Assembly (NCBI GenBank): GCA_014379345.1
Contig: JACMLY010000090.1
Location: 1 to 64,000 of the forward strand
DNA: 64,000 nt
From: Chitinophagaceae bacterium
GTDB taxonomy: Bacteria > Bacteroidota > Bacteroidia > Chitinophagales > Chitinophagaceae
Direction: 5' to 3'
The position numbers were made by a program, and so were the translations under genes. The notes under the pieces are model-generated. The model was not told the origin of the DNA and did not search any database. It saw only the letters and a list, made by a program, of their open reading frames with translations. Positions 32,459-41,890 of the stretch are shown here, one piece after another; positions within the stretch are counted from its first letter, which is position 1; each line of letters opens with the position of its first letter.

Positions 32459-32976
32459 TTAGGCAATGTGCTAATATGCTGATGTGCTAATGATGATATT
32501 ATTTCTTTATGAGCTTAATAATTATGCACATGCAAAAGAAACTGATAGAGAATAATGCAATTTTAAAATTAACTTTTGATTTTTCATTGATGTTGATGAA
32601 TTATTGTGAATTACCGGATCAAAGCAAAAAATATATTATTCGCAAACAGGTTCTACGGTCAGGTACTTCGATAGGCGCTAGTGCAATGGAAGCGCAGAAT
32701 GCCGAAAGCAAATCAGATTTCATACACAAAATAAAAATTGCGGCCAAAGAAGCTGATGAAACTCACTATTGGCTTTTACTCTGTGAGTATGCAGGGCATT
32801 ATCCGGATTGCAAGAATTTATTTTTGAAACTGGAAGAAATACAAAAAGTATTAAATAAAATTTTGGGGACAGCTAAAAGAAAAAATCCTATTAGTTATTT
32901 GCTTAGTTTTTTTATTTTCTAACTCCGCCGATATGTATAGCATTAGCACATTAGCATATCAGCACATTAGCTAATT
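32457..32976 (+). mobile_element. Inverted-repeat-flanked four-helix-bundle cassette between accB and accC
   Basis: Left arm 32457-32492 and right arm 32941-32976 are 36 bp long and match at 32 of 36 positions in inverted orientation (octamer-like TGTGCTAA and TATGCTGA units). They enclose a single gene. The left arm starts inside the accB stop TAA and the right arm ends 6 bp before the accC start. The layout recalls 23S rRNA intervening sequences, which carry S23 proteins inside a stem. No direct target-site duplication or transposase is seen, so mobility is inferred. Confidence 0.55.
32509..32922 (+). CDS. Four helix bundle protein (S23/IVP family)
   Basis: 137 residues. The family motif is clear: RSGTSIGASAMEAQNAESKSDFI, then KIAAKEADETHYWLLL and LEEIQKVLNKIL. 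Homologues are encoded by intervening sequences of 23S rRNA in Leptospira and others and, in Bacteroidota, by many solitary genes; the diversity-generating retroelement protein Avd has the same fold and binds nucleic acid. Starts at 32509, 32524 or 32530 are all possible. It has lower GC than accB and accC. Its placement inside 36-bp inverted repeats in the acc operon suggests an inserted element that is co-transcribed with it. Confidence 0.9.
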   Translation: MSLIIMHMQKKLIENNAILKLTFDFSLMLMNYCELPDQSKKYIIRKQVLRSGTSIGASAMEAQNAESKSDFIHKIKIAAKEADETHYWLLLCEYAGHYPDCKNLFLKLEEIQKVLNKILGTAKRKNPISYLLSFFIF

Positions 32977-32982
32977 AAAAGA

Positions 32983-34320
32983 ATGTTCAAAAAAATATTA
33001 ATTGCCAACAGGGGGGAGATCGCGTTACGGGTTATCCGTACCTGCAGGGAGATGGGTATTAAAACGATCGCTGTTTATTCTACCGCAGACAAAGACAGTT
33101 TACACGTTAAATTCGCGGATGAGGCTGTTTGTATTGGCAAACCATCCAGTACCGATTCTTATCTCAACATTCCGCATATCATGGCGGCGGCTGAGATCAC
33201 AAATGCCGATGCAATTCATCCGGGTTATGGATTTCTTGCCGAGAATGCAAAGTTTGCGGAGATCTGCGGAGAACACAATATAAAATTCATTGGGCCTACA
33301 CCTGATCAAATCCGGGGAATGGGTGATAAGATAACCGCTAAGGAAACCATGATCAAAGCCGGCGTTCCTGTGGTTCCCGGAGGAGAAGGATTATTAAAAA
33401 GTGTTGAAGAAGCCAAAGGAGTTGCAAAGGAAGTAGGGTATCCCATCATATTGAAGGCCACAGCCGGTGGCGGAGGAAAAGGAATGAGAGTAGTATGGGA
33501 AGAAAATGAAATAGAGCGCGCCTATAACACTGCAAAGGCCGAAGCAGGCGCCTCATTCAAAAACGATGGCATTTACATGGAAAAATTTGTTGAAGAACCA
33601 AGACATATTGAGATCCAGATTGCTGGTGACCGTTATGGCAAGGTCTGCCACCTGAGTGAAAGGGATTGCTCCATACAAAGACGTCACCAAAAACTGGTAG
33701 AAGAATCCCCGTCTCCTTTTATGACGCCGGATCTAAGGTACAGAATGGGCGAAGCTGCAAAGAAAGCCGCAGGAGCTATTGGGTATGAAAGTGTGGGTAC
33801 CATTGAATTCCTGGTTGACAAACACAGGAATTTTTATTTTATGGAAATGAACACGAGGATACAGGTAGAGCATTGCGTAACGGAAGAGGTGACCAATTTC
33901 GATCTCATTAAAGAACAAATTAAAATTGCTACCGGTGATGCTATTAGTGGGCAGGATTATGAACCCCAGGGCCATGCTATCGAATGCCGTATCAATGCGG
34001 AAGATCCTTATAATGATTTTCGCCCAAGCCCTGGAAAAATAGCTGTATTGCATCAACCCGGTGGTCATGGAATTCGCATCGACTCGCACGCATACGCCGG
34101 ATACGTTATTTCGCCTTATTATGATTCAATGATCGGAAAGATCATTGCAGTAGCCCGAACAAGAGAAGAAGCCATTAACACCATGAGCAGGGCATTGAGT
34201 GAATATGTGATCGAAGGAGTAAAAACTACCATACCCTTTCATCAGCAACTCATGCGCAATGAAAATTTCAGGAGTGGAAATTTCAATACCAAATTTCTCG
34301 AGAGCTTTAAAATGTTATAG
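32983..34320 (+). CDS. accC: Acetyl-CoA carboxylase biotin carboxylase subunit
   Basis: 445 residues, full length. [20 protein letters not shown] opens the N-terminal domain; the ATP-grasp lid has [11 protein letters not shown]; catalytic-site parts [41 protein letters not shown] and [11 protein letters not shown] are all present. It carboxylates biotin on AccB using ATP and bicarbonate. Its ATG is 6 bp after the right inverted repeat of the inserted cassette, so its translation could be affected by the hairpin. It ends near a bidirectional terminator at 34326. Confidence 0.97.
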   Translation: MFKKILIANRGEIALRVIRTCREMGIKTIAVYSTADKDSLHVKFADEAVCIGKPSSTDSYLNIPHIMAAAEITNADAIHPGYGFLAENAKFAEICGEHNIKFIGPTPDQIRGMGDKITAKETMIKAGVPVVPGGEGLLKSVEEAKGVAKEVGYPIILKATAGGGGKGMRVVWEENEIERAYNTAKAEAGASFKNDGIYMEKFVEEPRHIEIQIAGDRYGKVCHLSERDCSIQRRHQKLVEESPSPFMTPDLRYRMGEAAKKAAGAIGYESVGTIEFLVDKHRNFYFMEMNTRIQVEHCVTEEVTNFDLIKEQIKIATGDAISGQDYEPQGHAIECRINAEDPYNDFRPSPGKIAVLHQPGGHGIRIDSHAYAGYVISPYYDSMIGKIIAVARTREEAINTMSRALSEYVIEGVKTTIPFHQQLMRNENFRSGNFNTKFLESFKML

Positions 34321-34325
34321 ATTTT

Positions 34326-34389
34326 TTGCTACGGATTACACAGATTAACACGAATTAAAATTCGTGGTAATTCGTGTAATTCGTGGCAA
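34326..34389. terminator. TTGCCACGAATT-type inverted repeat between convergent genes
   Basis: 31-bp arms (34326-34356 and 34359-34389) with five mismatches, flanked by T on one side and A on the other. It lies between accC and ispH stops and can end both transcripts. Confidence 0.75.
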
Positions 34390-34392
34390 AAA

Positions 34393-35619
34393 TTACGAGA
34401 ACTGCCGTATCAACTCATCCATTTTTTCTTCCACTTTGTAAATGGAACTGAGTTTGCGGATCACCGCTTCGACAACCGCATCAGGGCAGGAGGCGCCGCT
34501 TGTCAGCAAAACGGTAACAGGTCGATGGCCTGGCAAAAAACCGGCTGTAAGCAATTCCTGTTTGGTATGAAAGTCATAGTGCAGAATATTTTCTTCCGAT
34601 ATCAGATTTTCTTCTGATTGAATAAAATAGGTGACAAGTTTTTTTTCACAGAGTTCCACCAGGTGCGTGGTGTTCGAAGAATTGTATCCCCCAACAACAA
34701 TGGCAAGGTCTGCCGCTGCATCCAGCATTCCGGTAGCGGCGGATTGATTATCGTTTGTGGCATAACAAAGCGTATCTCTTGTATCAGCAAATCGCTCCCC
34801 GACAGTTTCATCATTCAATCCATATTTTTCTTTCATGGTCAACTTTAAGAAATCGGCTATGGCCTGTGTATCGGTTGCCAGTTGTGTTGTTTGATTCACC
34901 ACTCCTATTCTTTGTAAATGGATGGTTGCATCGAAACCGGCAGAAAATCTGCCATTGAATTCATTATACAATTCAGCTGCAGGTTTTTCTCCCCTGATAT
35001 ATTTTCCCAGTTCCACTGCTTCATTCATATCATTGACTATCACAGAAGGGGCATTTAAAGAGGCATGCGAAAACGTGGCCCTTGTTTCTTCATGTTTAGG
35101 TTTTCCATGAATGACAATGCTAAATCCTTTTTCGGCGATCTGGTCGCTTCGGTTCCATACCTTTTCTACAAAAGGGCAGGTAGTATTGTATTTTTCCGTT
35201 GTGATTCCAATCGAATTGAGCTCTTTTTCTATTTCCAATGTGGTTCCGAAAGCAGGAATGATGACTATATCCTCGGCCTGAAGATCCTGAAATGGGATCA
35301 TCTGTTTTCCCTGGGTATCCTGTAAAAACCGTACGCCTCTTTCCCGGAGATCGGCATTGACCTGGGGATTATGGATCATTTCACTTAAAAGAAAAATACG
35401 CTTGCCCGGATTTTCATCAATTGTTCTGAATGAAATTTCAATAGCATTTTCAACGCCATAACAAAAACCGAAATGCCGGGCTAAATAAATGCGTAAAGGA
35501 CCGAAATCGAGCAGGGTAGCAGTAAAATCTTTTTTCATTTTATCCAGTTGCCTTCGCCTTCCTTTAATGGCATTGATCAGTGGACTTCTGTATATAATGG
35601 GAACGTTGAATGTTTTCAT
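34393..35619 (-). CDS. ispH: 4-hydroxy-3-methylbut-2-enyl diphosphate reductase
   Basis: 408 residues. The three cysteines that hold the [4Fe-4S] cluster are C53 (ARHFGFCYGVENAI), C148 (NTTCPFVEKVW) and C285 (DTLCYATNDNQSA). IVIHGKPKHEET and GGYNSSNTTHL are conserved active-site parts. It catalyses the last step of the non-mevalonate isoprenoid pathway. It is longer than the ~315-residue E. coli form and matches the long IspH/LytB group found in cyanobacteria, plants and some Bacteroidota. Monocistronic; it shares a 270-bp divergent promoter region with the amylase. Confidence 0.96.
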   Translation of the reverse strand: MKTFNVPIIYRSPLINAIKGRRRQLDKMKKDFTATLLDFGPLRIYLARHFGFCYGVENAIEISFRTIDENPGKRIFLLSEMIHNPQVNADLRERGVRFLQDTQGKQMIPFQDLQAEDIVIIPAFGTTLEIEKELNSIGITTEKYNTTCPFVEKVWNRSDQIAEKGFSIVIHGKPKHEETRATFSHASLNAPSVIVNDMNEAVELGKYIRGEKPAAELYNEFNGRFSAGFDATIHLQRIGVVNQTTQLATDTQAIADFLKLTMKEKYGLNDETVGERFADTRDTLCYATNDNQSAATGMLDAAADLAIVVGGYNSSNTTHLVELCEKKLVTYFIQSEENLISEENILHYDFHTKQELLTAGFLPGHRPVTVLLTSGASCPDAVVEAVIRKLSSIYKVEEKMDELIRQFS

Positions 35620-35790
35620 AAAACAACTTCTGATTCAGCTGATTTGACTGATTCTATTTCCTGGCCTAAAAAAAGTAGACAATTCACAGCGCATTCCTAA
35701 CGCATGCATCCAATGCTGTATTTAATTCTATCGCTGGCTTATCCGTACGGCATATACAGAACCAAAATCAACTTGCACCAGGATATAAAG

Positions 35791-35825
35791 AAACCTTAAA
35801 CCTTAAACATTAGACCTTAAACTTC
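35791..35825. repeat. Heptamer block, 5 units of AAACCTT
   Basis: AAACCTT, AAACCTT, AAACATT, AGACCTT, AAACTTC with exact 7-bp period in the ispH/amylase divergent gap, complementary in type to the GGTTTAA blocks at 7731. Confidence 0.85.
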
Positions 35826-35890
35826 GAATGCAAAGATACAAACTTGCCCCCATCAGCACGATGGTCTAAATTCGTGGTACATTTAAAAAT

Positions 35891-37165
35891 ATGCCACATT
35901 CATTTTCGCCTGTAGACTGGAGTTTTAATACGAACATGTACGAAGTGAATCTGCGGCAGTATACGCCGGAAGGCACATTCAATGCATTTGCACAGCATCT
36001 GCCCCGGCTTAGAGATATGGGTATTGATGCGCTGTGGTTTATGCCCATTACACCTATCAGCATAGAAAAAAGGCTGGGAACGCTGGGAAGTTATTATGCC
36101 TGTTCAGATTATACAAATACCAACCCTGAATTTGGCACCGTACAGGATTTTAAAAAACTGGTACAGCAGGCTCACCTTTCCGGTTTTAAAGTGATGATTG
36201 ACTGGGTAGCTAATCATACAGGCTGGGATCATGTATGGACCAAAACACATCCTGAGTTTTACAAAAGAAATGCAGAGGGCGATTTTTACGACAGTAATAA
36301 CTGGCAGGATGTGATTGATCTGAATTATTACGATCACGCCATGCGAAGGGAGATGATCAAAGCCATGATGTTCTGGGTTACGGAATGTGATATTGACGGG
36401 TTTCGTTGCGATATGGCCCACCTGGTACCATTGGATTTTTGGCGGGATGCAAGGATTTCATTGGATGTTATTAAACCCTTGTTCTGGCTTGCAGAAACAG
36501 AACATTTCAATTACCAAACTGTCTTTGATTGCAGCTATGCCTGGCATTGGATGCATGAAACGGAGAGATTTGCCAAAGATCAGATCGGTGTTCCGGATCT
36601 CATGAACAACTTACGGATATATGAACAAAAAACAAGGCCTGGTGCATCTTATTTATTTTTTACAACCAATCATGATGAGAATAGCTGGAACGGAACAGAA
36701 TATGAAAAATACGGCCCCGCAGCCAGGGCCTTTGCTGTTTTAAGTTGTACCTGGAATGGCATCCCATTAATCTATAGCGGACAGGAAATTCCGAATATGG
36801 AACGTTTGAAATTTTTTGATAAGGATACTATTCAATGGACTGAAAAAAATCTTTTACACGATTTTTATAAGATTTTATTGCATTTGCGAAAACGAAATCC
36901 TGCCCTGAGGACAGCCGATATTAATGTGATCACTACATTTATTAAAACCAATGCTGATCAGTTTCTACTGGCATGGCGCAGAAAATTACTTGAAAAAGAA
37001 GTATTGGTTTTTTTGAACCTGTCTTCGCATGACAAACAAGTCTCACTGGAAGATGAAAGCATTTACGGCATCTACACAGATGTCTTTGAGGGCAGCGCCG
37101 TCGATTTTGCAAGCAGCAGATCCGTTCAAATGGGTCCATGGCAGGCATTGGTCCTCGAAAAATAA
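35891..37165 (+). CDS. GH13 alpha-amylase family glycoside hydrolase
   Basis: 424 residues; no signal peptide, so cytoplasmic. The four GH13 motifs are intact: region I DWVANHT (104-110), region II GFRCDMAHL with nucleophile D174, region III LAETEH with acid/base E202, and region IV TTNHDE with D262. ALWFMPITPI is also typical. It lacks large extra domains, ending in a short beta-sandwich. It should hydrolyse or rearrange alpha-1,4-glucans or oligosaccharides derived from intracellular glycogen or imported maltodextrin. Exact specificity is not readable; a transglycosylase is possible. Confidence 0.92.
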   Translation: MPHSFSPVDWSFNTNMYEVNLRQYTPEGTFNAFAQHLPRLRDMGIDALWFMPITPISIEKRLGTLGSYYACSDYTNTNPEFGTVQDFKKLVQQAHLSGFKVMIDWVANHTGWDHVWTKTHPEFYKRNAEGDFYDSNNWQDVIDLNYYDHAMRREMIKAMMFWVTECDIDGFRCDMAHLVPLDFWRDARISLDVIKPLFWLAETEHFNYQTVFDCSYAWHWMHETERFAKDQIGVPDLMNNLRIYEQKTRPGASYLFFTTNHDENSWNGTEYEKYGPAARAFAVLSCTWNGIPLIYSGQEIPNMERLKFFDKDTIQWTEKNLLHDFYKILLHLRKRNPALRTADINVITTFIKTNADQFLLAWRRKLLEKEVLVFLNLSSHDKQVSLEDESIYGIYTDVFEGSAVDFASSRSVQMGPWQALVLEK

Positions 37166-37333
37166 TTGACGCAATCGTTCAAGTTGTTCTCCTCCGTTCC
37201 CTCAGTGGTTAAATTGGTCTTAAACACAAGGCCTCTTCGATGCTAGCTTTTTTTAACCACAGAGGCGAAGGAGGTATACACGGAGGACACGGTTTAGAAA
37301 TGCATCTATTCATTGAATTCGGATACCTACAAA

Positions 37334-37364
37334 CAAAAAAAGCCTGAACAAAAATGTTCAGGCT
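37334..37364 (-). terminator. Intrinsic terminator of the HtrA gene
   Basis: AGCCTGAACA (37341-37350), loop AAAA, TGTTCAGGCT (37355-37364), with a seven-T run on the minus strand. Confidence 0.93.
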
Positions 37365-37386
37365 TATCATTGAAATGCGTAGTTTA

Positions 37387-38892
37387 TTAATTTCCGCTAC
37401 TCAGGTTCAGAACGAAATTATATACTCCTTCATAACCCGGATAAATCCCTTCTACTTTCACGCTCGAAGCACCATCAAGCACTTTTCTAAAATCTTCTAT
37501 TGAATTTATTGCCTGATTATTCGCTTTTAATATTACAAATCCTTCCTGCACCCTGACCTTACTCATCAATCCGCGACCGCTGATTGAACGGATAGCCACT
37601 CCGCCACTGATGCCTAATTCCTTCGCCTGCTCTTTGGTGACAGTTTGAAGTTCCGCACCAAGTTTGTCCAGAACAGATGTTCTAACTATTTCCATAGTGC
37701 CGGTGCTGTTACGCAATGTTACAGGAGTAGTGACTTCTTTACCTTCACGCACGTAGCTGATATTGATCTTATCACCGGGACGGTAAGTTGCAATCTGCCC
37801 TACCATCTCAGCTCCACTTATTACAGCAACACCATTGATTTTAGTAATTACATCACCTTTTTTAATTCCGGCCGCAAATGCTGCACCGTCTTTCGGAACC
37901 TCTATGACAAATACTCCACCTTCATCATCTTTGATGCCTTCACGGGCTTTCACTTCATCGCTGAGATTTTCCCTTGGATACTGGATACCCAGGTAAGCTC
38001 TCTGAACAGTGCCGTGTTTCATCAGGTCGGCAATGATCTTCTTAACAATATTCACCGGAATAGTGAAAGAATATCCAGCGTAAGCCCCGGTAGGAGAAGC
38101 AATGGCGGAATTAATGCCTATCAGCTTTCCATCGGTGGTTACCAGCGGACCACCACTATTACCCGGATTCACCGCTGCATCTGTTTGCATGAACGATTCT
38201 ACGGGCGTACTGCTTTGACGCCTGTTTATTTCAAGTGTTCTGCCTTTTGCGCTGATAATTCCCGCTGTGACGGTTGCCTCGAGATTAAGAGGGTAACCAA
38301 CCGCTAAAACCCATTGACCAATCTTCACGTCATCCGAATTTCCGTATAACATGAAAGGCAATCCTTTTGCTTCAATTTTCAACACTGCAATGTCGCTGCT
38401 GGGATCAGCCCCGACCAATTTGGCCTTAAAAGACCTTTTATTGCTTAAGGTAACATTGATATCGTCTGCTCCATCAATAACGTGATTGTTGGTAACAATA
38501 TACCCATCTTCACTAATTACAGCACCCGATCCGGAAGCCATCTGTGGCAAAGAACGGGAACGGTCGCCAAAAAAATCATCCAGGTCTAAATCGAACATAT
38601 CTCCAAACGGGCTACGCTTGGGAAGATTATTACTGGCAGTTCGGTTTGTTTTTGTCTTAATATGCACAGTTGCCGGAATTGCAGCGGATGCAGCAGGAAT
38701 AAAATCAATACCGGCATTTACACCTGATGCCCCATTAAATCCAGCATAATTAACCGGTACTTTTCCGGAGTCATTTGATCCGGATTTGTAAACATAAGAA
38801 TCATCAGCAGCAAATTTTTTGTAACCCATCAGGGTAACCAGGGTTGTGGTGGCACTGATAACCACCATCGCCAGTATCTGTTTAAATTTCAT
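37387..38892 (-). CDS. Periplasmic Do-family serine protease (HtrA/DegQ-like)
   Basis: 501 residues. An N-terminal membrane anchor or signal (LAMVVISATTTLVTLMGY) is followed by a trypsin-like domain with the full triad: H137 in VTNNHVIDGADD, D167 in SSDIAVLKI, S246 in NPGNSGGPL. Two PDZ domains follow (about 290-385 and 400-495). The gap between anchor and protease is rich in Ser, Asp and Pro. It degrades or refolds misfolded envelope proteins. It is the housekeeping copy; a second, FHA-linked HtrA-like protease is encoded at 60111. Confidence 0.95.
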   Translation of the reverse strand: MKFKQILAMVVISATTTLVTLMGYKKFAADDSYVYKSGSNDSGKVPVNYAGFNGASGVNAGIDFIPAASAAIPATVHIKTKTNRTASNNLPKRSPFGDMFDLDLDDFFGDRSRSLPQMASGSGAVISEDGYIVTNNHVIDGADDINVTLSNKRSFKAKLVGADPSSDIAVLKIEAKGLPFMLYGNSDDVKIGQWVLAVGYPLNLEATVTAGIISAKGRTLEINRRQSSTPVESFMQTDAAVNPGNSGGPLVTTDGKLIGINSAIASPTGAYAGYSFTIPVNIVKKIIADLMKHGTVQRAYLGIQYPRENLSDEVKAREGIKDDEGGVFVIEVPKDGAAFAAGIKKGDVITKINGVAVISGAEMVGQIATYRPGDKINISYVREGKEVTTPVTLRNSTGTMEIVRTSVLDKLGAELQTVTKEQAKELGISGGVAIRSISGRGLMSKVRVQEGFVILKANNQAINSIEDFRKVLDGASSVKVEGIYPGYEGVYNFVLNLSSGN

Positions 38893-39108
38893 ATGTTGTA
38901 AAAGTTTAATCGAACTATTGTTTCAAATTACATGCCTACTACAAGCAAATAAACGAGACAAAAACTGATAGGGCTTTACCGCAAATTCAGTTTAACATAT
39001 AATTTACTAAAGGCTTCGTACTTGCCTGCAAATTTAATAAAGTTCGGCTCAGCAAGCCTGGTATTTCATGACAATTGTGAAAACACAGACAAAATGATTG
39101 ACAAGTTT

Positions 39109-40107
39109 TCATAAGTCCCGCAAAAATAGCATGGTATCGACCCCGTCCGCATAGTCATTCAAGCCTGGGTATTGTGCAGTTCCGAATGGCAGATACCCTT
39201 TACCCATGATACATTGAATATCCTTATTGCCCGCCAGGGATGGTATAACCTTTTCCAAATCACTATAAAACTCATAATTCAACCGGCTTATTGCTGAAAA
39301 TTCCGATGAGTGTTCATGAAGAATAATGGATCCATTCGTCATGTAATACTGCTTGTTCATGATTAGTAGTGCCAACTGGTAATCATAATTATTTCTGTAC
39401 TTATTATGATCGGCGAGATAAGTATATTTTTTAAAGGCCTCCAGCATGGGAACAAAGTCGTATTGCTGGGGCACATATACTTTTGTCACGTTCCGGCAGC
39501 CGAGGCCGAAATACTGGTATACATCATCTGCGAGTTTGAAAAGCTCTTTCATCGTTTCGTCTCCAGACAGTATTCCAACGGAGGTTCTGTTACGCCGGAT
39601 GATATGAGCATATTTACCGAAGTAATATTCAAAATACCTGGATGAGTTATTGCTTCCTGTCGCAATGTATGCATCGCAACCTTTCAACATATCGGCGAAG
39701 GAAACAAGATCCTGTACACGTCCGTCCAGGCCATACATGATATTAACCAGATGCCTGATGAGGATTTCATCTTTTGATGAGGTCTTAATGGTTTGCCTGT
39801 GGCCCGAAACGAATACACATAGAAAATCATGAAATCCAACAAGCGGAATATTGCCAGCCATAATGATACCCACATTTTTGGGAGTTGCAGTCTCTTCCGA
39901 AAAGTCATATTGATCAATCCATTCCTGTAATTTATTTCTCTGTAAAAACCCGGTTGAAATATTGTGAAAGGCAAGCTTTATGAATTCGGGTGTGAACCAA
40001 CCGTTTTCCCGATGAGCTTTTTCAAGAGCGTTCAGCCAATTCTCATTATCCGACAAAATATAGTTCCCAAGCTTTTCTAATAAATCAAGACGTTGTTGTA
40101 AATACAT
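39109..40107 (-). CDS. LuxC-type acyl-CoA reductase
   Basis: 332 residues matching the LuxC/acyl-CoA reductase domain of the aldehyde dehydrogenase superfamily: [19 protein letters not shown] in the nucleotide-binding domain and the active-site Cys C204 in [12 protein letters not shown]. Family members reduce activated acyl groups to aldehydes. No luciferase genes are present; the gene is common in Bacteroidota beside a ferredoxin gene. The ferredoxin starts 60 bp away in the opposite direction, so the two may share a control region and function. The physiological acyl substrate is unknown. Confidence 0.88.
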   Translation of the reverse strand: MYLQQRLDLLEKLGNYILSDNENWLNALEKAHRENGWFTPEFIKLAFHNISTGFLQRNKLQEWIDQYDFSEETATPKNVGIIMAGNIPLVGFHDFLCVFVSGHRQTIKTSSKDEILIRHLVNIMYGLDGRVQDLVSFADMLKGCDAYIATGSNNSSRYFEYYFGKYAHIIRRNRTSVGILSGDETMKELFKLADDVYQYFGLGCRNVTKVYVPQQYDFVPMLEAFKKYTYLADHNKYRNNYDYQLALLIMNKQYYMTNGSIILHEHSSEFSAISRLNYEFYSDLEKVIPSLAGNKDIQCIMGKGYLPFGTAQYPGLNDYADGVDTMLFLRDL

Positions 40108-40167
40108 TCCACCTTATATTTGTCGTGCAAAAATAACTGTAATCAACCCATTAAAATTTCAAAAAAC

Positions 40168-40515
40168 ATGGCTATAAAAATCACAGAAGAATGTATCAAT
40201 TGTGGTGCCTGTGAACCGGAGTGTCCAAATAATGCGATCTATGAAGGCGGTGTGGAATGGTCCATTTCTGACGGTACTACCATTAAGGGATCTTACACCC
40301 TTCTTGATGGAACTACAGTGGATGCCGAGCAGCGCCTTCCGCCTGTTGCTGTTGATACATATTATATTACTCCCAATAAGTGTACAGAATGCCAGGGTTT
40401 TCACGAAGAGCCGCAATGCGCAGCCGTTTGTCCGGTTGATTGTTGCATTCCGGATGAAATGTATAAGGAAACAGTTGCCGAATTACTTGCAAAAAAAGAA
40501 AAGCTGCATATCTGA
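40168..40515 (+). CDS. 2x[4Fe-4S] ferredoxin-type protein
   Basis: 115 residues from the Met at 40168 ([13 protein letters not shown]); an upstream in-frame Met at 40120 would add 16 atypical residues. First cluster: [12 protein letters not shown]. Second: [22 protein letters not shown], with an insertion between cysteines as in the Allochromatium-type (YfhL-like) ferredoxins. Between them an extra ~40 residues (about 30-70). It transfers low-potential electrons in the cytoplasm. Divergent from the LuxC-type gene, 60 bp apart. Confidence 0.93.
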   Translation: MAIKITEECINCGACEPECPNNAIYEGGVEWSISDGTTIKGSYTLLDGTTVDAEQRLPPVAVDTYYITPNKCTECQGFHEEPQCAAVCPVDCCIPDEMYKETVAELLAKKEKLHI

Positions 40516-40589
40516 TTTATTTTTCAGGTGTGCATAAATACCAGGGTTAAAATTTGCGTGAAATATACTAATTGAAGTAACTTACTTAT

Positions 40590-40688
40590 ACTAAATAGTA
40601 CTTGTAGCTTAACTGCTACATCTTTCTGGCGGGTGATATTTCCCGTCGTATAAAGGTGAAGGGATAACGTCCTTCACCTTTCTTATTT
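40590..40688 (+). ncRNA. Candidate structured RNA ending in a terminator
   Basis: The 293-bp gap between the ferredoxin and ddl holds three hairpins in a row: TGTAGC/GCTACA, CGGG/CCCG (TGATATTT loop), and AAAGGTGAAGG (40652-40662) with CCTTCACCTTT (40671-40681) followed by a T-rich tail. The last is a good intrinsic terminator. It could be a small RNA or just a structured 3' end of the ferredoxin mRNA. No known RNA family recognised and no consensus promoter seen. Confidence 0.35.
40652..40688 (+). terminator. Intrinsic terminator upstream of ddl
   Basis: Perfect 11-bp stem AAAGGTGAAGG/CCTTCACCTTT with an 8-base loop, followed by CTTATTT. It ends the ferredoxin mRNA or the candidate RNA. Confidence 0.8.
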
Positions 40689-40808
40689 AATCCTGTTCTG
40701 AAGTTTTTATATAATCCCGACGATCATAGCCGCCATGCAGAAAATAGTTTTCTGAGTTTATTTTTAAAATGGATATTTGGCAAATTTTTCATCAATCCCT
40801 TATTATAC

Positions 40809-41804
40809 ATGGGCCTTCCTAGCATAGCTTTTGTCACAGGTGGTTATTCGGGCGAATCTGTGATCTCTTATAAAAGTGCCGAGACTATTGAAAAAAACCT
40901 TGACAGGCACAAATACAATGTTTACAAGATCGATATCACGCCCGGCGGATGGTTCTATCATCACAATGGAACAAAGATCCCCGTTGATAGAAATGATTTT
41001 TCGCTGTCTATTGAAAATGCCAGGATACAATTCGATGCCGTTTTGATCGGGATCCACGGTACTCCGGGTGAAGACGGGAAATTACAGGGGTACTTCGACC
41101 TGATGAATTTGCCTTATACTTCTTGTGATGCGGCAACTTCCGCATTAACCTTTAACAAGCGTTATACCGTGGCGGTTGCGGCTTTTGCACAGATTCACGT
41201 GGCCAGATCATTGCATCTGTTCAAAAATATTCCGGTTAGCTCCGAACAAATATTGGCTCAGTTGCAATTGCCTGTATTTGTGAAACCGAACAACGGTGGC
41301 TCCAGTATTGGGATGAGCAAAGTAAATGCAGCATCCGATATTTCTGCGGCAATTCAAAAAGCCTTCCAAGAAGACGACCAGGTTTTAATAGAAGAATTTA
41401 TCGCCGGCCGTGAATTTACCGTGGGTGTATTCAAAACGGTAGATGGGATTATCGTTCTACCCATTACGGAAGTGCGATCAAAAAAAGAATTTTTTGATTA
41501 TGAAGCCAAATACCAGGGAATGAGCGAGGAAACGACCCCTGCTGTAGTAGACGAGCCTATTGCTGAAAAGATCCGCTCAACAGCCAGGAGGGTGTATGAA
41601 ATTTTTAATTGCCGGGGTGTGGTGAGAATAGATTTTATTTATAATGAAGCAAAGCAGCAGCCCTATATTTTAGAGATAAATACAGTTCCGGGGCAAAGCG
41701 AAGCAAGCATTGTACCCCAGCAGGTACAGGCAATGGGCTGGTCACTAAAAGAATTCTATTCAGCACTTATTGAAGATGCCCTGGCAAGAAAGAATAAGCC
41801 TTGA
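40809..41804 (+). CDS. ddl: D-alanine--D-alanine ligase
   Basis: 331 residues in an ATP-grasp fold. FVTGGYSGESVISYKSA (N-terminal domain), IHGTPGEDGKLQGYFDL, the ATP-binding FVKPNNGGSSIGMSKV, and EINTVPGQSEASIVPQQ (the metal and substrate loop) are present. The omega loop FFDYEAKYQG keeps the Tyr associated with D-Ala rather than D-lactate. It makes the D-Ala-D-Ala end of peptidoglycan precursors in the cytoplasm. It starts an operon-like run with the PASTA protein (86 bp) and rhodanese gene (10 bp). Confidence 0.95.
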   Translation: MGLPSIAFVTGGYSGESVISYKSAETIEKNLDRHKYNVYKIDITPGGWFYHHNGTKIPVDRNDFSLSIENARIQFDAVLIGIHGTPGEDGKLQGYFDLMNLPYTSCDAATSALTFNKRYTVAVAAFAQIHVARSLHLFKNIPVSSEQILAQLQLPVFVKPNNGGSSIGMSKVNAASDISAAIQKAFQEDDQVLIEEFIAGREFTVGVFKTVDGIIVLPITEVRSKKEFFDYEAKYQGMSEETTPAVVDEPIAEKIRSTARRVYEIFNCRGVVRIDFIYNEAKQQPYILEINTVPGQSEASIVPQQVQAMGWSLKEFYSALIEDALARKNKP

Positions 41805-41890
41805 TATATGCAAAATGGCAACAGATACGTTATTATTCATTCGTATTTTATTAGCGTCCATCAGTCCTAATTAGCGTTAATTCGTGTTAT

